A DNA stretch of 56,003 nt, from positions 1 to 56,003 of the forward strand of contig JAJSPD010000144.1 in NCBI GenBank assembly GCA_021307315.1, given 5' to 3'. Source of the stretch: Bisporella sp. PMI_857 (Eukaryota > Ascomycota > Leotiomycetes > Helotiales > Helotiaceae). Position 1 is the first letter of the stretch; each line of letters opens with the position of its first letter. Of the stretch, positions 22,073 to 34,977 are shown piece by piece. Under the pieces are notes generated by a model. That model had not been told where the DNA came from. It did not search any database and saw only the letters and a list, made by a program, of their open reading frames with translations. A program made the position numbers and the translations under genes.

Positions 22073-23990
22073 ATAAATTAACTAACTGACACTTCTATAT
22101 ACTCTCTTCTGTGAGCTGTGCGCTTCTACAACCTTTCTTCTATTAGCACTCATGTTCTCGAACTTCTCTACTCGCGACTCCTCTATTCTAGGCATGGCAC
22201 TCTTCTTGATTTAATTGAGGCTATTCATTACAATAGAGTAGAAATTACAATACAGGTAAATCCTACAATAAAGCACAAGTTCCAATAGAGTATAAATTAC
22301 AATAAAGGAATAATAAGTTACATCACTTGTAACAAGTAGCATTATTTTTGCTCAACAAGTCGACACTTTAGGCCTATTTTTAGCGATGAGTGTGATGCTA
22401 TAGTTTTTAGGAGGAGTGGGGTTGCTCATCTGAATGACTAGATCCACCTCTCCTCAAACTTGGATCACTTTATTTAGCTATTCTTTCCACTAAAAACTGT
22501 TTCCAATCCTTTTGCTCATAAGAACCAAATAATGCGCAACTTTGAGGCTATCTCCCGTTTATGGTTTGAAGTTTCTACGAAGCGCCGGTTCGTCCGAAAA
22601 TAGGTTTCAACACCCATGCATACACGATGTATCGCCTGCATAAACGCCTTGCTTTCAGGGGTGAATCAAGCTGCCGGGATTTTGTCCTATAGTAAGTGAC
22701 CCATGGCTCAAATTTGCCTGGGCGAATCAAATTCTATAGACTACATCCCGAAGAGAAAAGATTCTGTGAATTTAATTGGACAATCTCCAGCAGATGTCGT
22801 TATCAAGTCATAGTTTTTTTGAATGACTTTTACAAACCTATAATAACTTTGTCTTTATCGAGGAATTCGTCCATCTTGTAGTTTTTTTATTCCCCGGAAT
22901 CATCAATTTCACCGCATTTGCGGGCAAGGGGTGCTGAAATATATGAGTGATTTCGAGTAATGTCGCCAGTTCCGTAGCTTAGATGTAGCATAGACGTGGA
23001 AAAGATGGGTGCAAAAATAGGCGCAGAGAACAGAGACAAAACCCAAGATCATATTTATTTTACCAAGTGTTGGAAGTCGTTATCACTACCAGAATATAAC
23101 AAGTTCTTGTCCTTGAAGTTATTTTAGGGAAAGAACCATCAGACTTTTGGCTAGTGGATAACTTAGCCAGCCCTTTGTACAGACTTACTACCACAAGGCA
23201 GCACACTTTTTAGCTTCTTGTCTGCGCTAAAGCAGGAACCGCACGTGTAGCAACGCACACACTACGAGGTAACGGAAACGCGTCAAGGACTATAGTCACA
23301 TTGGATTGTAAGACTAATTGAAAAATGTTAATTCAATCAAGCGGTTTGCTTTTTAAATTCACCGCCTACTGAAGGCTCTTTTGATACTAAGAACAGATAT
23401 TATGATTTAGCTCAGCATTATCAATTTCTTGTGGAGGCCATTTTGACACGTTACCACATAAAAGAAGATTCTGAAATGTGTCAAGTCTGGTTCAGGATTA
23501 AAGACGCTATTCCTTATTGAGTGGGATTTTGTCCCTTCTATGTTTTGTGGGGGTAGAGCTTAGGTCTGCCGATCATTCCCCACTTAGCGCGAAGGTGGAG
23601 CCAAAAACGGATTTCTGCTGATAATTTTTCGACTACTAAATACTTATTTCTAGCATTCAATTGTGATTTCATAAATCCGAAAACTGCGCCGACTATATAT
23701 GGACATCAAGCACATTCTCTGTATATCGTCAATAGCAGTACAAGCAGCAAAGATGATCCTCAGAACAAGACTGCCGAGCAATTCCGAGCAGTCCCATCCA
23801 CAATACTCAAACATGCATAGCATTGAGTATTTACTAGTATACAGACACAGAACAGCCATTGGAACTATTAGTAGAGAAGCAACTGCGTTAAATCAGAAAA
23901 GGGAGCAATTCTGTGCAGGAATAGCTTATTTCATAGCGAAAAGTAACAACACTTGTATCTATGAATCAATCCAATCCAATCCAAATTTAC
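22073..23990. other. No recognised gene
   Basis: A weak A/T-rich repeat (TTACAATA/CCTACAATA words) spans 22230-22310. ORFs at 22696-22881, 23650-23859 and 23699-24004 have no recognisable feature. Confidence 0.35.
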
Positions 23991-23997
23991 AAGTAAA

Positions 23998-24290
23998 ATG
24001 TTAATTTAGAATCTACTGTCAAAAGATTACCAGTAGAATGTTAACTTAGAATTTACTATTAAAAGATTACCAGTAGAATGTTGGTTTAGAATCTACTATT
24101 AAAAGATTACCAGTAGAATGTTGGTTTAGAATCTACTATTAAAAGATTACCAGTAGAATGTTGGTCCTAGAATCTACTATTAAAAGATTACCAGTAGAAT
24201 GTTGGTCCTAGAATCTACTATTAAAATATTACCAGTAGAATGTTGGTTTAGAATCTACTATTAATAAATTACCGGTAGAATGTTGGTTTT
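23998..24290. repeat. 40-bp minisatellite, about 7 copies
   Basis: Unit starts AGAATCTACTATTAAAAGAT and continues TACCAGTAGAATGTTGGTTT. Each has inverted CTACT/AGTAG words. Outer copies differ most. Confidence 0.93.
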
Positions 24291-24440
24291 CAGACCAAAG
24301 TCACGTGCATGTCTCAGCACCTATTGTGCTCAGGCATTCAAATTTTGTATTAATATGTAGCGTATAAGCATCGAAAGACGCATAATAACAAATCACAACT
24401 CAATCCTGCGCTTTGATTCTTAAAAACCCCATAACTTCGG

Positions 24441-27067
24441 CTAGAAATAACTGTTCAAAGCTTCGGTCGAGCCCGCGCCCTTAAAATCGCATTCGAAATC
24501 CTTGCATACGGTGATAGCCACTTCTAGATAGGACATCGTCACCTAGCATCCCTCTTAAATAGCCAGAGCGTGAGCCGTGAATACCAGGTTTTTAATCTGA
24601 AAAAATACGGTGATCAGTTTACTTCTGAAACACGTGAATGATGAACCTACCTCGCGACCGTTGCGCTTTTTGCTTACCAAAGATTTAAAAGCATTGCGGC
24701 TGTAAATTGGTTCTCCTTGTGACGTTACTGCTTTCCTCAAAAAGCCTCGCCAAATACTAGTCCGCTGATCTAGGTTTAAATTATTGTACTTCAGTTTGAA
24801 GTAGATCTTACTAGCGATAGCGTCATCGATCTGCCTTACCCGGTTAGTGGTAAGGAACATCATTCCTGGATAGTATTCTAGAGTTCGCAGAAACACACAA
24901 ACGAGAGCGTTTCGATAGATATCTTGAACTGAGCGCTGCTCAAGAAGTACATCCGCCTCATCTAGAAGAAGGACTGCTTTCCACCGAGAAGCGCGCTTGA
25001 AAATGCGAAGCAGTCGCTTTTCCACGGCCTCTGCTGTTGTTCCAAGCTCACCGGCTGAGACTGGCATAAGAGCCCTTCGGAAATGTTCGGCGAGTAACTC
25101 AGCTGTCAGGGTTTTACTTACACTTAGTGGTCCGCTAATACAACGTGTCAGTAGAATCATAACGAAACATAGACCAGATATTATACTGCAAAAAAACGCT
25201 AAACCCTTGCTTTTTCCCTTCTACAACGTTATCAAAGGAATTGGTCGTCGCCCGCTTATCATGGGCTTCGAAAAGAGCTTGCACGGCTTTCTTTTTCTTT
25301 AGAGGGATATGAAGGTCGTCCAACGCCGCTTGTTTCTAGTCAATCTTTTTGATATCGGTAACAGCTAACTCAGCTGTATTAATGTGTCAGCAAAGGAGAG
25401 TTTGTCACGACGGCAGGAAAGATCAGATACTCACCCTATTTTCTGTTGCCTAGACTGAACCTAGGAACAGTTGGGCTACAGATGAGCAAGTCGTCCCTTT
25501 TCACCTCTGACGGATCTATCCCGTTGGCCTTGGCCAAAGACGACGACTTGTCACTAGCCTCGTCAAGATTGATAATGATCCAGCCAGAGTCTTCATCAGA
25601 TTCTTTGATACTCGGTCTAGTGTAGTTCGGGTTCTTTTCTCGAAAATAAGCCGCGTCGACCACGACTCGGCTTTTAATAAAAATCTCGACAACTCGTTCT
25701 TTCTCAATGTAAAATGCTTTGCCTTTATACTCGCCGAGGCGGATATTCATTATGGACAGAAATTTCCGACTGCATTCAATAAGATGGGCCCGCACACTTT
25801 TTTTGCCTGGATAGTAACTAAGAGGAAAGATGTCAAGAGCAGTAATTTGTTTCGCCCTACGGAATTTCTTAATAGCATGCTCGCTTAAGGCTTCCCCAAA
25901 CACTTTCCCGTTAAAATCCAGATAGCGAGCCTTGATGTAAAAGTATTCTACTCTACCTTTTGCTGTTTTCTCCTTCCTAAATTCGTACTTGACGCATTTT
26001 GGCTGGCTAGTGCCAAAACATTTTGTGAACGCCAGAGTATTTGGCTTGAACAGCGTTTACAGAAGGTCGTACGTAATTTCACGCTCCCGGAAAAGTAAGC
26101 CAAGGCGCTCGGTAGTTGAAGTATAAGTTCTCTTGATATAGCCCACCAACAAGTCCAGATGGGTTAAAGTAGAATTATCAAGAAAGCTGCCAGATTGTCG
26201 ATACTTCTCGAAATCGAGGAAGTAGTAGTAAAGTAGGTTTTGCTCCACTTGTGCTTTGTTAGTCGTTACTTTAGCATGTAAGTGCTTGACATCGGCTCTA
26301 GACTTACCGAAGGCTTTTCTTTTTGTAGGCATATCTCGTCGACATTTTTTAGAACTGTCCTTAGGACGTCCCGCAAGCTCGGAGATTTTATATCAATGTA
26401 ATGTATTTGCTTTTGAGTTTTTCTATCTGGTCGTTGTCAGGAGAGAGTTTCTTACATAAACGCTCAAGCATTTATCAATCTGGGTGCGGACGACAAAGAT
26501 ATATTCATCGAACTTGTCCTTTTTATCAAGTGGGGTTATCGGTTCCACAACCTTATACTTGTATACAACTTTGTCTCAGCTATATAGCATCAACTTCAGC
26601 AAAGTAAGACAGGGCCCAGGTAAAGCTTACACTTCGCTGACTTTCTTGAATTCTAACGTTGAAGCTTTGGGCTTCGGCTTCGGCTTCGGCTTCTCAGCGC
26701 TGCTCGACGGCTTCACGAGAAAAGAGGGAGAAGACAGCTCTTGCTTAGTGTTGGTAGACCTGAGAGCTTCTTTGATCTGCTGAGCAAACTCTAGGGCCAC
26801 CTGTGAAGGCGACTTCGTTGAACATGCCTAGCAGAAAGTAGAAGAACAAAGTGTCACAGGCGAGGGTAGTGGGCTCAAAAGTATGTTTTTACAAGGAGTA
26901 AGGTAATTGATGGGCACCGTCGCTATAGCGGCTATTGCATCCGTCATTTCTGCAACTTGGTCATCGCTCAATATGATGCCAGTCGATAAAGTTGGGCTAT
27001 CTAGTGGCGTGTTTGACAGAAGTAGAGACATTGGAGGGTGGCATTGAACCATTTCTGTTCGAGGCAT
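24441..27067 (-). pseudogene. AAA+ ATPase with N-terminal DUF7025-like region, inactivated
   Basis: Large fungal AAA ATPase family of unsettled role. Start ATG at 27067 (MPRTEMVQ), then a Pro/Ser-rich region and a KPKPKPKP linker. The DUF7025-like domain spans 26600-25440 (HYIDIKSPSLRDVLR, FNGKVFGEA). The AAA domain spans 25190-24441, with P-loop HGPLSVSKTLTAE (family GPPGVGKT), Walker B VLLLDEADVLLEQ and sensor FLTTNRVRQIDDAI. Clean introns: 26630-26580, 25434-25374, 25186-25135 and 24650-24597, all with GT/AG and the latter three with CTGAY-type branch sites. The stop at 26830 replaces an expected Gln. Those at 26578, 26059, 25438 and 25338 replace expected Trp, and there are two more after 24557. 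The region near 26440 has an unresolved frame change. The last codons run SYLEVAITV...ALNSYF to TAG 24443. Confidence 0.85.
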
Positions 27068-27269
27068 TGTTAAGGTGAAGATAATAGATTTTTTTATATA
27101 CGCGGTACACACGATATATACGGACTGTGAAGTTTCAGAAAAATGCTTGAAAAGCTGGATGTTTGGAAACACAGAAGATAATGCCTAAAATTTCAGAAGG
27201 TATCTATGCCTTTATATATTTATGGGTTTCGTATTACTGTCTACAACGGGAGCTATTTTTGCGCGGCTA

Positions 27270-27465
27270 ACGCGGGACGGGTCGATTAAGGAAGTTGATT
27301 CCGTTGCCTCTCTGGATGAACCGGTGGCCATGATTGCAGTATAGTGGAAGCAAGACACTGATGTGGAGCATGGATAGCGGTTGGATCTAGATATCGTTAG
27401 ACAAGGAGTTTATGGCGTATCGATAGCGCAGCTCTTCAAAACTGGAACATCTCCGCGTGGCATTC
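27270..27465. promoter_or_regulatory. Shared upstream block, copy 1 (200-400 bp before the AAA start)
   Basis: Resembles 30140-30350 in the same orientation: TTGATTCYGTTG, then CTGGATGAACCGG, GTTTATRGCG and GCAG(C)TCTYCAAAA in the same order. A TATATAAAG box follows on the minus strand at about 27215. The block lies at a similar distance upstream of a minus-strand gene in both places. Confidence 0.55.
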
Positions 27466-27499
27466 TTTCGGTTTTAAGATCTTCATTGGGTTAAAGCAA

Positions 27500-28960
27500 T
27501 CTAGAGACCTTGTAGCTTATATGCAGGTCCCCATCCCCGAAGCAGCTAAAGACACGCATTGTGCACTAGCCCATAAACCATGATAAGTAGCAGAATTACA
27601 TCTCAGCAACTAGCGGGTAGTAATTATAGCACAGCGCACTAGCTCTAGTTATCCATTATCATGTGAAGAATGTCAAAGAAGTAATCATTTGAAGTAGTAA
27701 GCATTGGAGTCCCGACTGTGTGGTCATCAAGAGCGTAGAGTGGAGTAATAGTTTGGCGCCTTTTAGCTCACTATCGCTCCAATTCCTACGCATCGTCATA
27801 TATTTAAATTATTTTAAAAGACTGTATGCATATTTTAAAGTATTTTCAAAGCAAAACGGAACTCCTAATAGCTAAGATCCTATAACAACCTAAGTGCCTA
27901 TCTCACTTCAAGACTAGCTTTGCAGCTACAAATAATCAACGCCCTCTCGCTCAGCTATTGCGCTCAATGATCAACCTTTTATTCCGTGAAGCCAAAGCAT
28001 GCGCCGTGGTCATAGTGTTCTTGATCTAAAGTTGACTGTTAACTAGCGAAAATATAGATATACTGTAGACGACTTTTACCTAGGTTGCTCCTCGAAGTAT
28101 CTCTTCTATAGCCGGGTCTGTGAGTTCATCCGTGCTACGGACGGTGTGCTGAAGAAGCTCGACAGTAGCTGGGTCTGTGGACTAATCCTAGGCAGTCTCT
28201 GGGTAAGCGTCTCCAGGTGTGTCATCAGCCTTAGACGGCTTTGGCTGTTCGGATAACAAGTGATTCGGCGATGTGCTTTGAAGGTCGGTTGTCTCTGTTG
28301 GAGCCATCGTCGGCATAAAGAAATGATAGATAGCTCTATTCAGAGTGTGCTTGAAGAATTGAAAGGAATAAAATGGTGAATGATGAATCCTGCAGAGAAA
28401 TTTGCACCTTTAAGTACATTTATATCTTAGAAGGTCGCATATGTTTTCCCGCGCAAACGGCACATCATTCTTTTTATTCAAAGAACGGAGCTCGTCTTGT
28501 CAGCCGTACTTGACCAAGCAACTCTTAAATACTTAAACTCGGCTAGCACGCCAAAATTCTTCGGATATGAGGATCTTTTTCCTATTCTATGCCGTAGTCG
28601 TGTCATTCTGTCGAGTCAACAAACACACTGCATATTCACTGTCCCAAAAGAAGCCACCGGAAAACTCCGCCAAATTGAATGCCCGGGGTATGAATTTTAG
28701 CTGATGCAGCTATAGTAATACTAGACTTTTTCAGGTGTAATGTTGGCTGGAGAGAAAAGAAACCAAATTAAATATTATTAGAGTTTATAGCATATTGAGC
28801 AGTCGAAAAATAGTCACGAGCACGAAGAACGCTCAAATCATATATACAGAATATACAATCGATACTAGATATTCGTTTGCTCTCGTCTACGAACGGTGCG
28901 CCTTAGCAAAAGCTAGCCAATCTCCTGCCGATTATACTATGAATTCTAGTAGCTAGTTGA
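27500..28960. other. No recognised gene
   Basis: A 67-codon ORF at 28497-28700 (+) has no domain features. No repeats or RNA genes were seen. Confidence 0.35.
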
Positions 28961-28971
28961 TGAATTCCGCC

Positions 28972-29959
28972 TCAACAATAATCAATACATAACAAGCTCC
29001 TCTTCTGAAACCCCGTTGCATCTAAACAATCGGTTGCGATTCCACTATCTACGACAGGGTATTCGAAGTGTAGATACACTTGAGATAGCAAAAGCGATCT
29101 AGTAATATCAGCACAGGCTTTAGTAGCAAATATTGAAAAGATTACCCATGTTGAAGAAACCAAGCTCCCAGGAATCTGGTTTGCTCCACCGACGCTTAAA
29201 AGTATAATAATCGAAACGACAATCAAAGTACACAAAATGCCACTTCCTAGAAGATGCGAGTAAAGCGCCCGACCAAGAAAAAGCAGTTTTAAGTATAAAA
29301 AAGAAATAACGGAGTATAGTATACAACTCGAGCAAAGTAAGATAACTAGAATCGACGACAGATCTTTATTGCTGTTTCCAAACCTATAGCAGTGTCAACG
29401 ACAATCGTAGGTTTAGGTTTGCGTTGTAATCTACTATATACAAAGTCCAATGTTCAGGGATATATTCGAGATTCCTATTGCAAAAAGGACGTGTTTAAGC
29501 TGTGGTAAAATGGTCGTAATGATTAGCAAGCAGGCTTCCACTTATCAACGTGTTGTTATTATAAGAAATGTGTTTGTTCAGGGTATGTACCTCGTATATT
29601 CCCACTGTGCCAATATTTACAATAAGCAAACAAATATATGCAATCTGGTACCTGTGGCTATCTGATCTTCTTAGCTTTATTGCCTAGAGATAAGGAGAAT
29701 TGCTTATACCGTTTCTCGACGACACGAAGCCAAAAAGCATGCAAAACGCCACGAGGGAGATAATGGACACAGTTAACTGCAATGGCTGGTTCGATCGCGG
29801 CAGAAAATAGCCACCTAGTCGAATAACAGCCGCTATAAAAAAAGCAACAGAAAAGCTGATAGTTGCTAGGAAAAGGATTGAATCTGCACCTAAGGAACCA
29901 GAGAGCCCATACTGGACTGCTATTGGGATAGAAAGAAATAAGCGGTGGGTAGCGAACAA
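28972..29959 (-). pseudogene. Degraded multi-pass membrane protein gene
   Basis: The first segment (29959-29684, 91 codons) has two or three hydrophobic spans, including ILFLATISFSVAFFIAAVIR and LTVSIISLVAFCMLFGF. The same frame continues past TAG 29686 through IAYICLLIVNIG to a possible donor GTACAT. Further hydrophobic spans lie at 29335-28972 (YTILRYFFFILKTAFSW; LIVVSIIILLSVGGANQIPG). I cannot name the family. The order of membrane spans and the shared promoter-like block upstream suggest one gene, now with stops and a frame change. Confidence 0.4.
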
Positions 29960-30139
29960 ATATAATCGGTGAGAACAAAAGGAAAGTAAGGCAAATATGC
30001 AGTAGTCAAGAGTAAGGAAGGCACGCTGATTGCGTCGTTCTGCAGCTTTTTATACATTGAGCGGGATCCCACGTTCGAGCGCAATGCACATGAAGGTGGG
30101 CCACACTTCCAGATCTCTTTTTCCAGCTAGGGTCTAGTT

Positions 30140-30350
30140 GAGGATCAATTGATTCTGTTGTCCCCTGGATGAACCGGCGGCCTACGGTTACAGCAAAATA
30201 TGTTAACTGTTTGAACGACCAAGCTGGCTTGGTCAATTCACCGTGCAGCGATGTAGGGGAAGCGAAACGGTGATGTAGCATTGATACGCTCAGACGGTGC
30301 AAAGGGTTTATAGCGGATCGATTGTGCAGTTCTCCAAAAAAGAGAATGCT
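30140..30350. promoter_or_regulatory. Shared upstream block, copy 2
   Basis: Counterpart of 27270-27465. On the minus strand a TATAAAAAGCTGCAGAAC core follows at about 30056-30040, 85 bp before the membrane-protein start. A similar core (TATAAGTAAAAGCTGCAGAA) occurs at about 44291 before another minus-strand gene. Confidence 0.5.
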
Positions 30351-30477
30351 CCGAAGCGGTGCACTTATTGATACGCACAAGGCATTACAGGACATCAGTT
30401 GCATGAGTTGAAGTGGAGATACGAATTGCTGATATTGGTAGAGGATTGGCATAGGCGTTTTGGCTGGCTGTGCCGCA

Positions 30478-30590
30478 ATTTCTCAGCACGCACTGCGATC
30501 TTTCAGCACGCCTGCGATTTCTCAGCACGCTTGCGATTTCTCAGCACGCTTGCGAATCTTCAGCACTTGCGGATTCTCATCATTTCTGGA
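30478..30590. repeat. 19-bp tandem repeat, about 5 copies
   Basis: Unit TTTCTCAGCACGCTTGCGA. The middle copies are perfect and the outer ones differ. It lies 90 bp upstream of the ATG at 30678. Confidence 0.85.
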
Positions 30591-30677
30591 TTTCCTCACC
30601 TATCTTCGCAACTTCTCATCACGATTGCAAGCTACCTAATAGCGTCCTTGGCGCACAAATACGTTATTTCAGGGAAA

Positions 30678-31575
30678 ATGCAGCTACAATCTCCATCAAA
30701 TATCGAAGCTGAGGACTCTTATAGCGAAGCTGCGCAACGATATCTCCAGGTTCTGCGACAAGCAACATATAACGTCGAGAAATACCAAGATCACTACCAG
30801 CTTTTCTTCCCTGATATTCGTAACCTCCAGAACGAAATTAATCTGCAACAACTCAGGTTCCATTTCTACAGTGCCCTAAAATTGACTAAGAAAAGTTGGA
30901 TTCCAAAAAAGAATATCGAAAATGTAATTCGAGCCTGTGTTAATAGACAGTGCGAAAAGTCCGATATCACGATCGACTTCTATCGCCATGAAGGCATCTG
31001 TGCAGTTATAGCACTCTACTTAGCTACAAAAGATTACAACTGGGTATTCGCGCAGTTAAAAGCTTTGTCAGAGAAGTGGCGAAAAATCCTTATAGAAAAG
31101 GTCAAAAGAATTAAAGTCAATGATCTTATCTCAGCTTGGATTGGCAGTTGCAACAGATCTCCGAGTATGACCTCTTTTTTTTCTAGCATAGATCTTATAC
31201 TTACTGGTTGGTCTAGTTCGCGAAGATGAAAAGCTCCTACGTCTAAATCGCTATGCTAAGGAACAAACAGAAGCGTCTCGCAAAAGACAACGACTTCGAC
31301 CCGCTATTTTCAGCAATAATCAGATGCCAGCTGCGCTATTACAACAGTATCAGACTCAACCTAACATTTCACAAGCAGACGACATTCCTCCCCCGGCGCA
31401 AAAGCATCCGCATGATCGTAAGAACGGTAACAGGACCCAACAAACATATGATAATAATAGCCGAATTCGAGCGCAGCAGCATCGTTGCGGTCCGTCCCAA
31501 GTCACTGGATACATTCAGCTGCCGCCTTTAATTGCTATTCAAAGACATCAATATCCCTCAAATTCTAGTATGTAG
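30678..31575 (+). pseudogene. Unknown helical protein with Gln/Asn/Pro-rich tail, frameshifted
   Basis: The ATG at 30678 (MQLQSPSNIEAEDSYSEAA) opens about 170 codons of helical, soluble sequence. An open frame then continues from about 31205 (LVREDEKLLRLNRYAKEQTE) with a basic RKRQRLR patch and a disordered Gln/Asn/Pro-rich tail to TAG 31573-31575. The joint near 31175-31205 is a T8 tract followed by a TAG, so an indel plus a nonsense change is likely. General layout (helical N-terminus, basic patch, polar tail) resembles the intact gene at 44579-45861, with a weak local match (WIP/FIP...VIRACV/VRSVLR...YR). Function unknown. Confidence 0.45.
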
Positions 31576-33858
31576 CAATCATCTTTAAGCTATTAGCAGT
31601 ACGGAATCTAAAGAACTCAAGCTACAAGTCTACCAGAAATGGCATTTACTACACCATCCTTGAACAACGATATACAGAGTGGTCCCGCGGATTCAAAGAC
31701 TAAGACAGATCACACCTCGAATCAGAGTCGCAAGCAGGATACCGTCACTAACCTTAACAGTGATTGCGCCTGCGACACTCGTGAACAGCCGTACCCGACA
31801 GTACCTGGCGGAAGCAGGTTTCCTTCCCTGCCAAATGAACATGAGAATCCGGACAAGGAAAACCGAAGTGAGAAGCTTTAAATATGTACAATAAGGCGGT
31901 GCTAATAATCTATCAACAGAAATGAAGTACATGTACACAAATGCACCCGCTAGCAATATATCGAAAATGCTTGAGCCGTTCAAAACGGCCATCGAGAATA
32001 GCCGGCTGTAGAAATGGGAAAGAAGTCAAGGATTGAAAACGACAGGATGCTGGCTAAGTTTGTTCTCAAAAGACCAGACACAGGATGTTTTTTTTACTAT
32101 CTGGTGTGCTAACGAGGACGGATACCGCCTAAACGATTTCTTCGGGGCACAACTTGCAATTTTCTCCTAAGCTTGTGTGAAATATACGCTAGCACCCCTG
32201 ATGTAAATAGTATACCCGGCAGGAACTTCATGTTCCACATATTCGGTTGTAGAGCCTGCATTTGCATTGTTTATGTGGGTTTTGTAGTCTTCAGTTTGCT
32301 TGTTGTAGATTGAAAGATAATAGCTTTTGAAGCATATCTTTCTGTTATGTGTAGTTGAAGGGAAATAATGACTCGGGATGTTTTTTTTTTTTTCGCCCAG
32401 CGAAAGCTTCGTCGCCTCTCTGAATAGCACACACAAGTTAGCTATATGTACATTGAGGGGGAAGTTCAAGTTATTTGACCGCCATGATCAACAACAAGTG
32501 TGAAAAGGTGAAGAAGAATGCGAATTTGAGAAACGCGAGTATCGCCTGTACAATATAAGCCAATGCATAAACTGTATAGTCGATGGATAGGCTCGTCCTT
32601 CTATTTACTTTTGCTGTAGATGATATAGCTGTGCTTTTTGGGAGACAGATTGAGGTTGCCTACTAGCGCAAATGCCGAAGGTGAAGTTGGGTTTTCGGTT
32701 GGAGCCACTCTTTTGTGCCCTTTATAGAATATGTATACAAAGTGCCGCGTGCGCAGTGAGGTAGGGCGACGGCGCACAGTGAATGGAGAAATATTTCTAA
32801 TGAATGAATTTTGCGCGGAATGCTGATGTACGATGAAAGCTGCGGGGCAACGACCTGCCCCTCAGCAGGTAGGATGAAATCTATTGGAGTAGCTTGGCGG
32901 AGCTGGTCAGGTAGTACAGCAAAGTTATCGTTGTTGCTCACAAACAACCTTAGATGATGTCTGATCTCTTGCTTGCCATTCGAGGCTGATGAAGTAACTC
33001 ATTTGCTGGAAGATTGTAGTTGCGGGACTTCACAAGTAGTGGGGCTTGATGCTATACGATTTGCTCTGCCACCCCGATACTGACCGAACACGCTCCAACT
33101 TTAAGCTCCAATGCCTTTCAGGCTGCAACAAGTAGACCAAGCTTTCCGCAACGATCTAGAAATTAACATGCCGGACGCCAAATTGAGTAACCTCCGCAGC
33201 GAAATCTGAATTTTTTTTTTTAAATTTGAACGTAATCATTGTAAATCTACGCTCACTGAAGCAACATAATTATCATTGATTGCCACTGAAGACGAAGAAA
33301 GATTGATCGTCATCGGACACGCACTTTACAAGTTTTATTAGGCTGATAAACTTTTAGTAAACAAGAATCCCTTTTTTCGCCCACAGTAGAACGCGAAAAT
33401 AGTGTCTCACTGAACACTCTATGTTTGTATTTTTGGACCTATATTTATCCCGCACTAGTACTTGTTACGGACTAGCTGATTTTTAGATACTTTACCTACT
33501 CTGTGGAGCACCAGTGGAATGCTGCTTGAGGACTGATAACGCTTGAGATATTCCTGCCTCAGAACTAAAGGTTCAAGTAGCCAGTACACGTGACACATCT
33601 GCTGGCTTTACTTTGAGGCAGATTCTGCCTCTTGGATTGTGTTTTTCACTTTGTGCTGACATTCCATATCGGAACCTCGACTACAGAACAACGAGCATGT
33701 TCGCACGAAATTACTCGCAGGCATACTTGGCTATAATATTTTTGCCGTCTACAGCTCTCAGTCTTATCTGGTGCACAATAACTAGACGGTTACGCTTTCA
33801 AGAACGATCTATCGACTTTATTCCTAAAAGTTACGAAGAGGAGATATAGAAGAAAAGA
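31576..33858. other. Unassigned region with weak ORFs
   Basis: ORFs at 31639-31881 (+, polar), 32167-32469 (-, ending EYVEHEVPAGYTIYIRG), 32663-32947 (-) and 33613-33849 (+) have no recognisable domains. The 32469-32167 ORF has an acceptor-like TTCAG after a CTAAC and might be a terminal exon. Confidence 0.3.
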
Positions 33859-34977
33859 GTGGAGCCCGAAAGTCGCTCGCTCAAATTTGTATACTATTCC
33901 TCTCAGCTTAAATGGCATGTTAAAGTTACTTTTAAAGGCACATTTCAATCGGCTCAGACAAGCAACTTTGCTCGAAAACCGGAACGGCGAAAACACCTTA
34001 TGAACTTCTGCCTCTGTATCGATTTCAACTCTATAAATCTGTTAAACGACACAGTTACTGAGCTTATTATTACGCACCAACAAGATGCGCGGACCACCAA
34101 TCCACAATGCCAGATGCTATGGTTCAAAACAACACTAGACACAGAAACCGAATACTTATTTATTGCTAATCGACTTTGTGTTTCCATACAAGAAGACTCG
34201 TTGCGTGTTCGGTTTCCAATATATACTAGTGCCGTCAGTTCTGTTCTCACGACGAAAGTGTCGGAAATCACTAAAACACAAGAGCTTAGTATAGGCGTAT
34301 ATACGGCACGCATTGTTGGTAGTGAGACTACATACGTATACAAGGAAGTGGACAGGCCGCTGTATAAGCCGAAAGATAGTGAAGTACTGGAAAAAGAGCT
34401 GCGAAACTTAACACTTTTGCGTAGCATTGAAAGTGTTGTGCAGCTTGTTGCTGTTGCTGTTTCCAGAAACCCATACCAAACTACGAAAACCAACAAGAAC
34501 GATGATCAGACTGTCTTCCGTGAGATTCTTTTTGAGTATTATTCGAACGGCACGTTGCAAAACGTATTACAGTCGGCTGAGAAGGACTTACCCTGGCATC
34601 AATGGGCAGTTCAGATCACTTGTGCACTTAGTCGGCTTCACTAAATCGGCATAACACATATAGATTTGAAGCCAGCCAATATTCTCCTGAGCGAAAATCT
34701 TACAGCTACATTGGCCGATTTTAGCGGCATTGGAGGTACCAGTCGAGATTGGCTTTCGCCAGAGATGAGAACGTTGTCGGAACCACTATTTCAAGATATG
34801 AATTCACGTATACAAAATGACATTTGAGCATTGGGGAGGATTTTGGGAGTGATAGCTGATGCTGCATGTAATGAGACAGAACAACGGATTTTGAAACGAG
34901 TTTCGCGACATGCTACAACGGAGGTTCGCCTACGAGTTTCTTTTCAAAATGCACTTTCAATGCTTTTAATACTTTAG
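33859..34977 (+). pseudogene. Protein kinase with long N-terminal domain, inactivated
   Basis: The N-terminal 150 residues form an unrecognised beta-rich region (LKWHVKVTFKGTF, CQMLWFKTTLDTETEYLF). A protein-kinase domain follows: Lys in YVYKEVDRP, Glu in LEKELRNL, hinge LFEYYSNGTL, catalytic HIDLKPANILL, DFSGIGG in place of DFG, and WLSPEM in place of APE. TAA at 34642-34644 (LH*IGITH) sits just before the catalytic loop where Gln is plausible. TGA at 34825-34827 (NDI*ALGRI) sits where kinases have DxWALG Trp. No frameshift occurs, and the frame ends at TAG 34975-34977. No ATG was found at the left end; the open frame starts about 33850. Confidence 0.82.

Noticed and set aside
29658..29978. 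106-codon ORF overlapping the membrane-protein segment
   Set aside because: Shadow frame; the alternative frame has clear hydrophobic spans and a coherent continuation.
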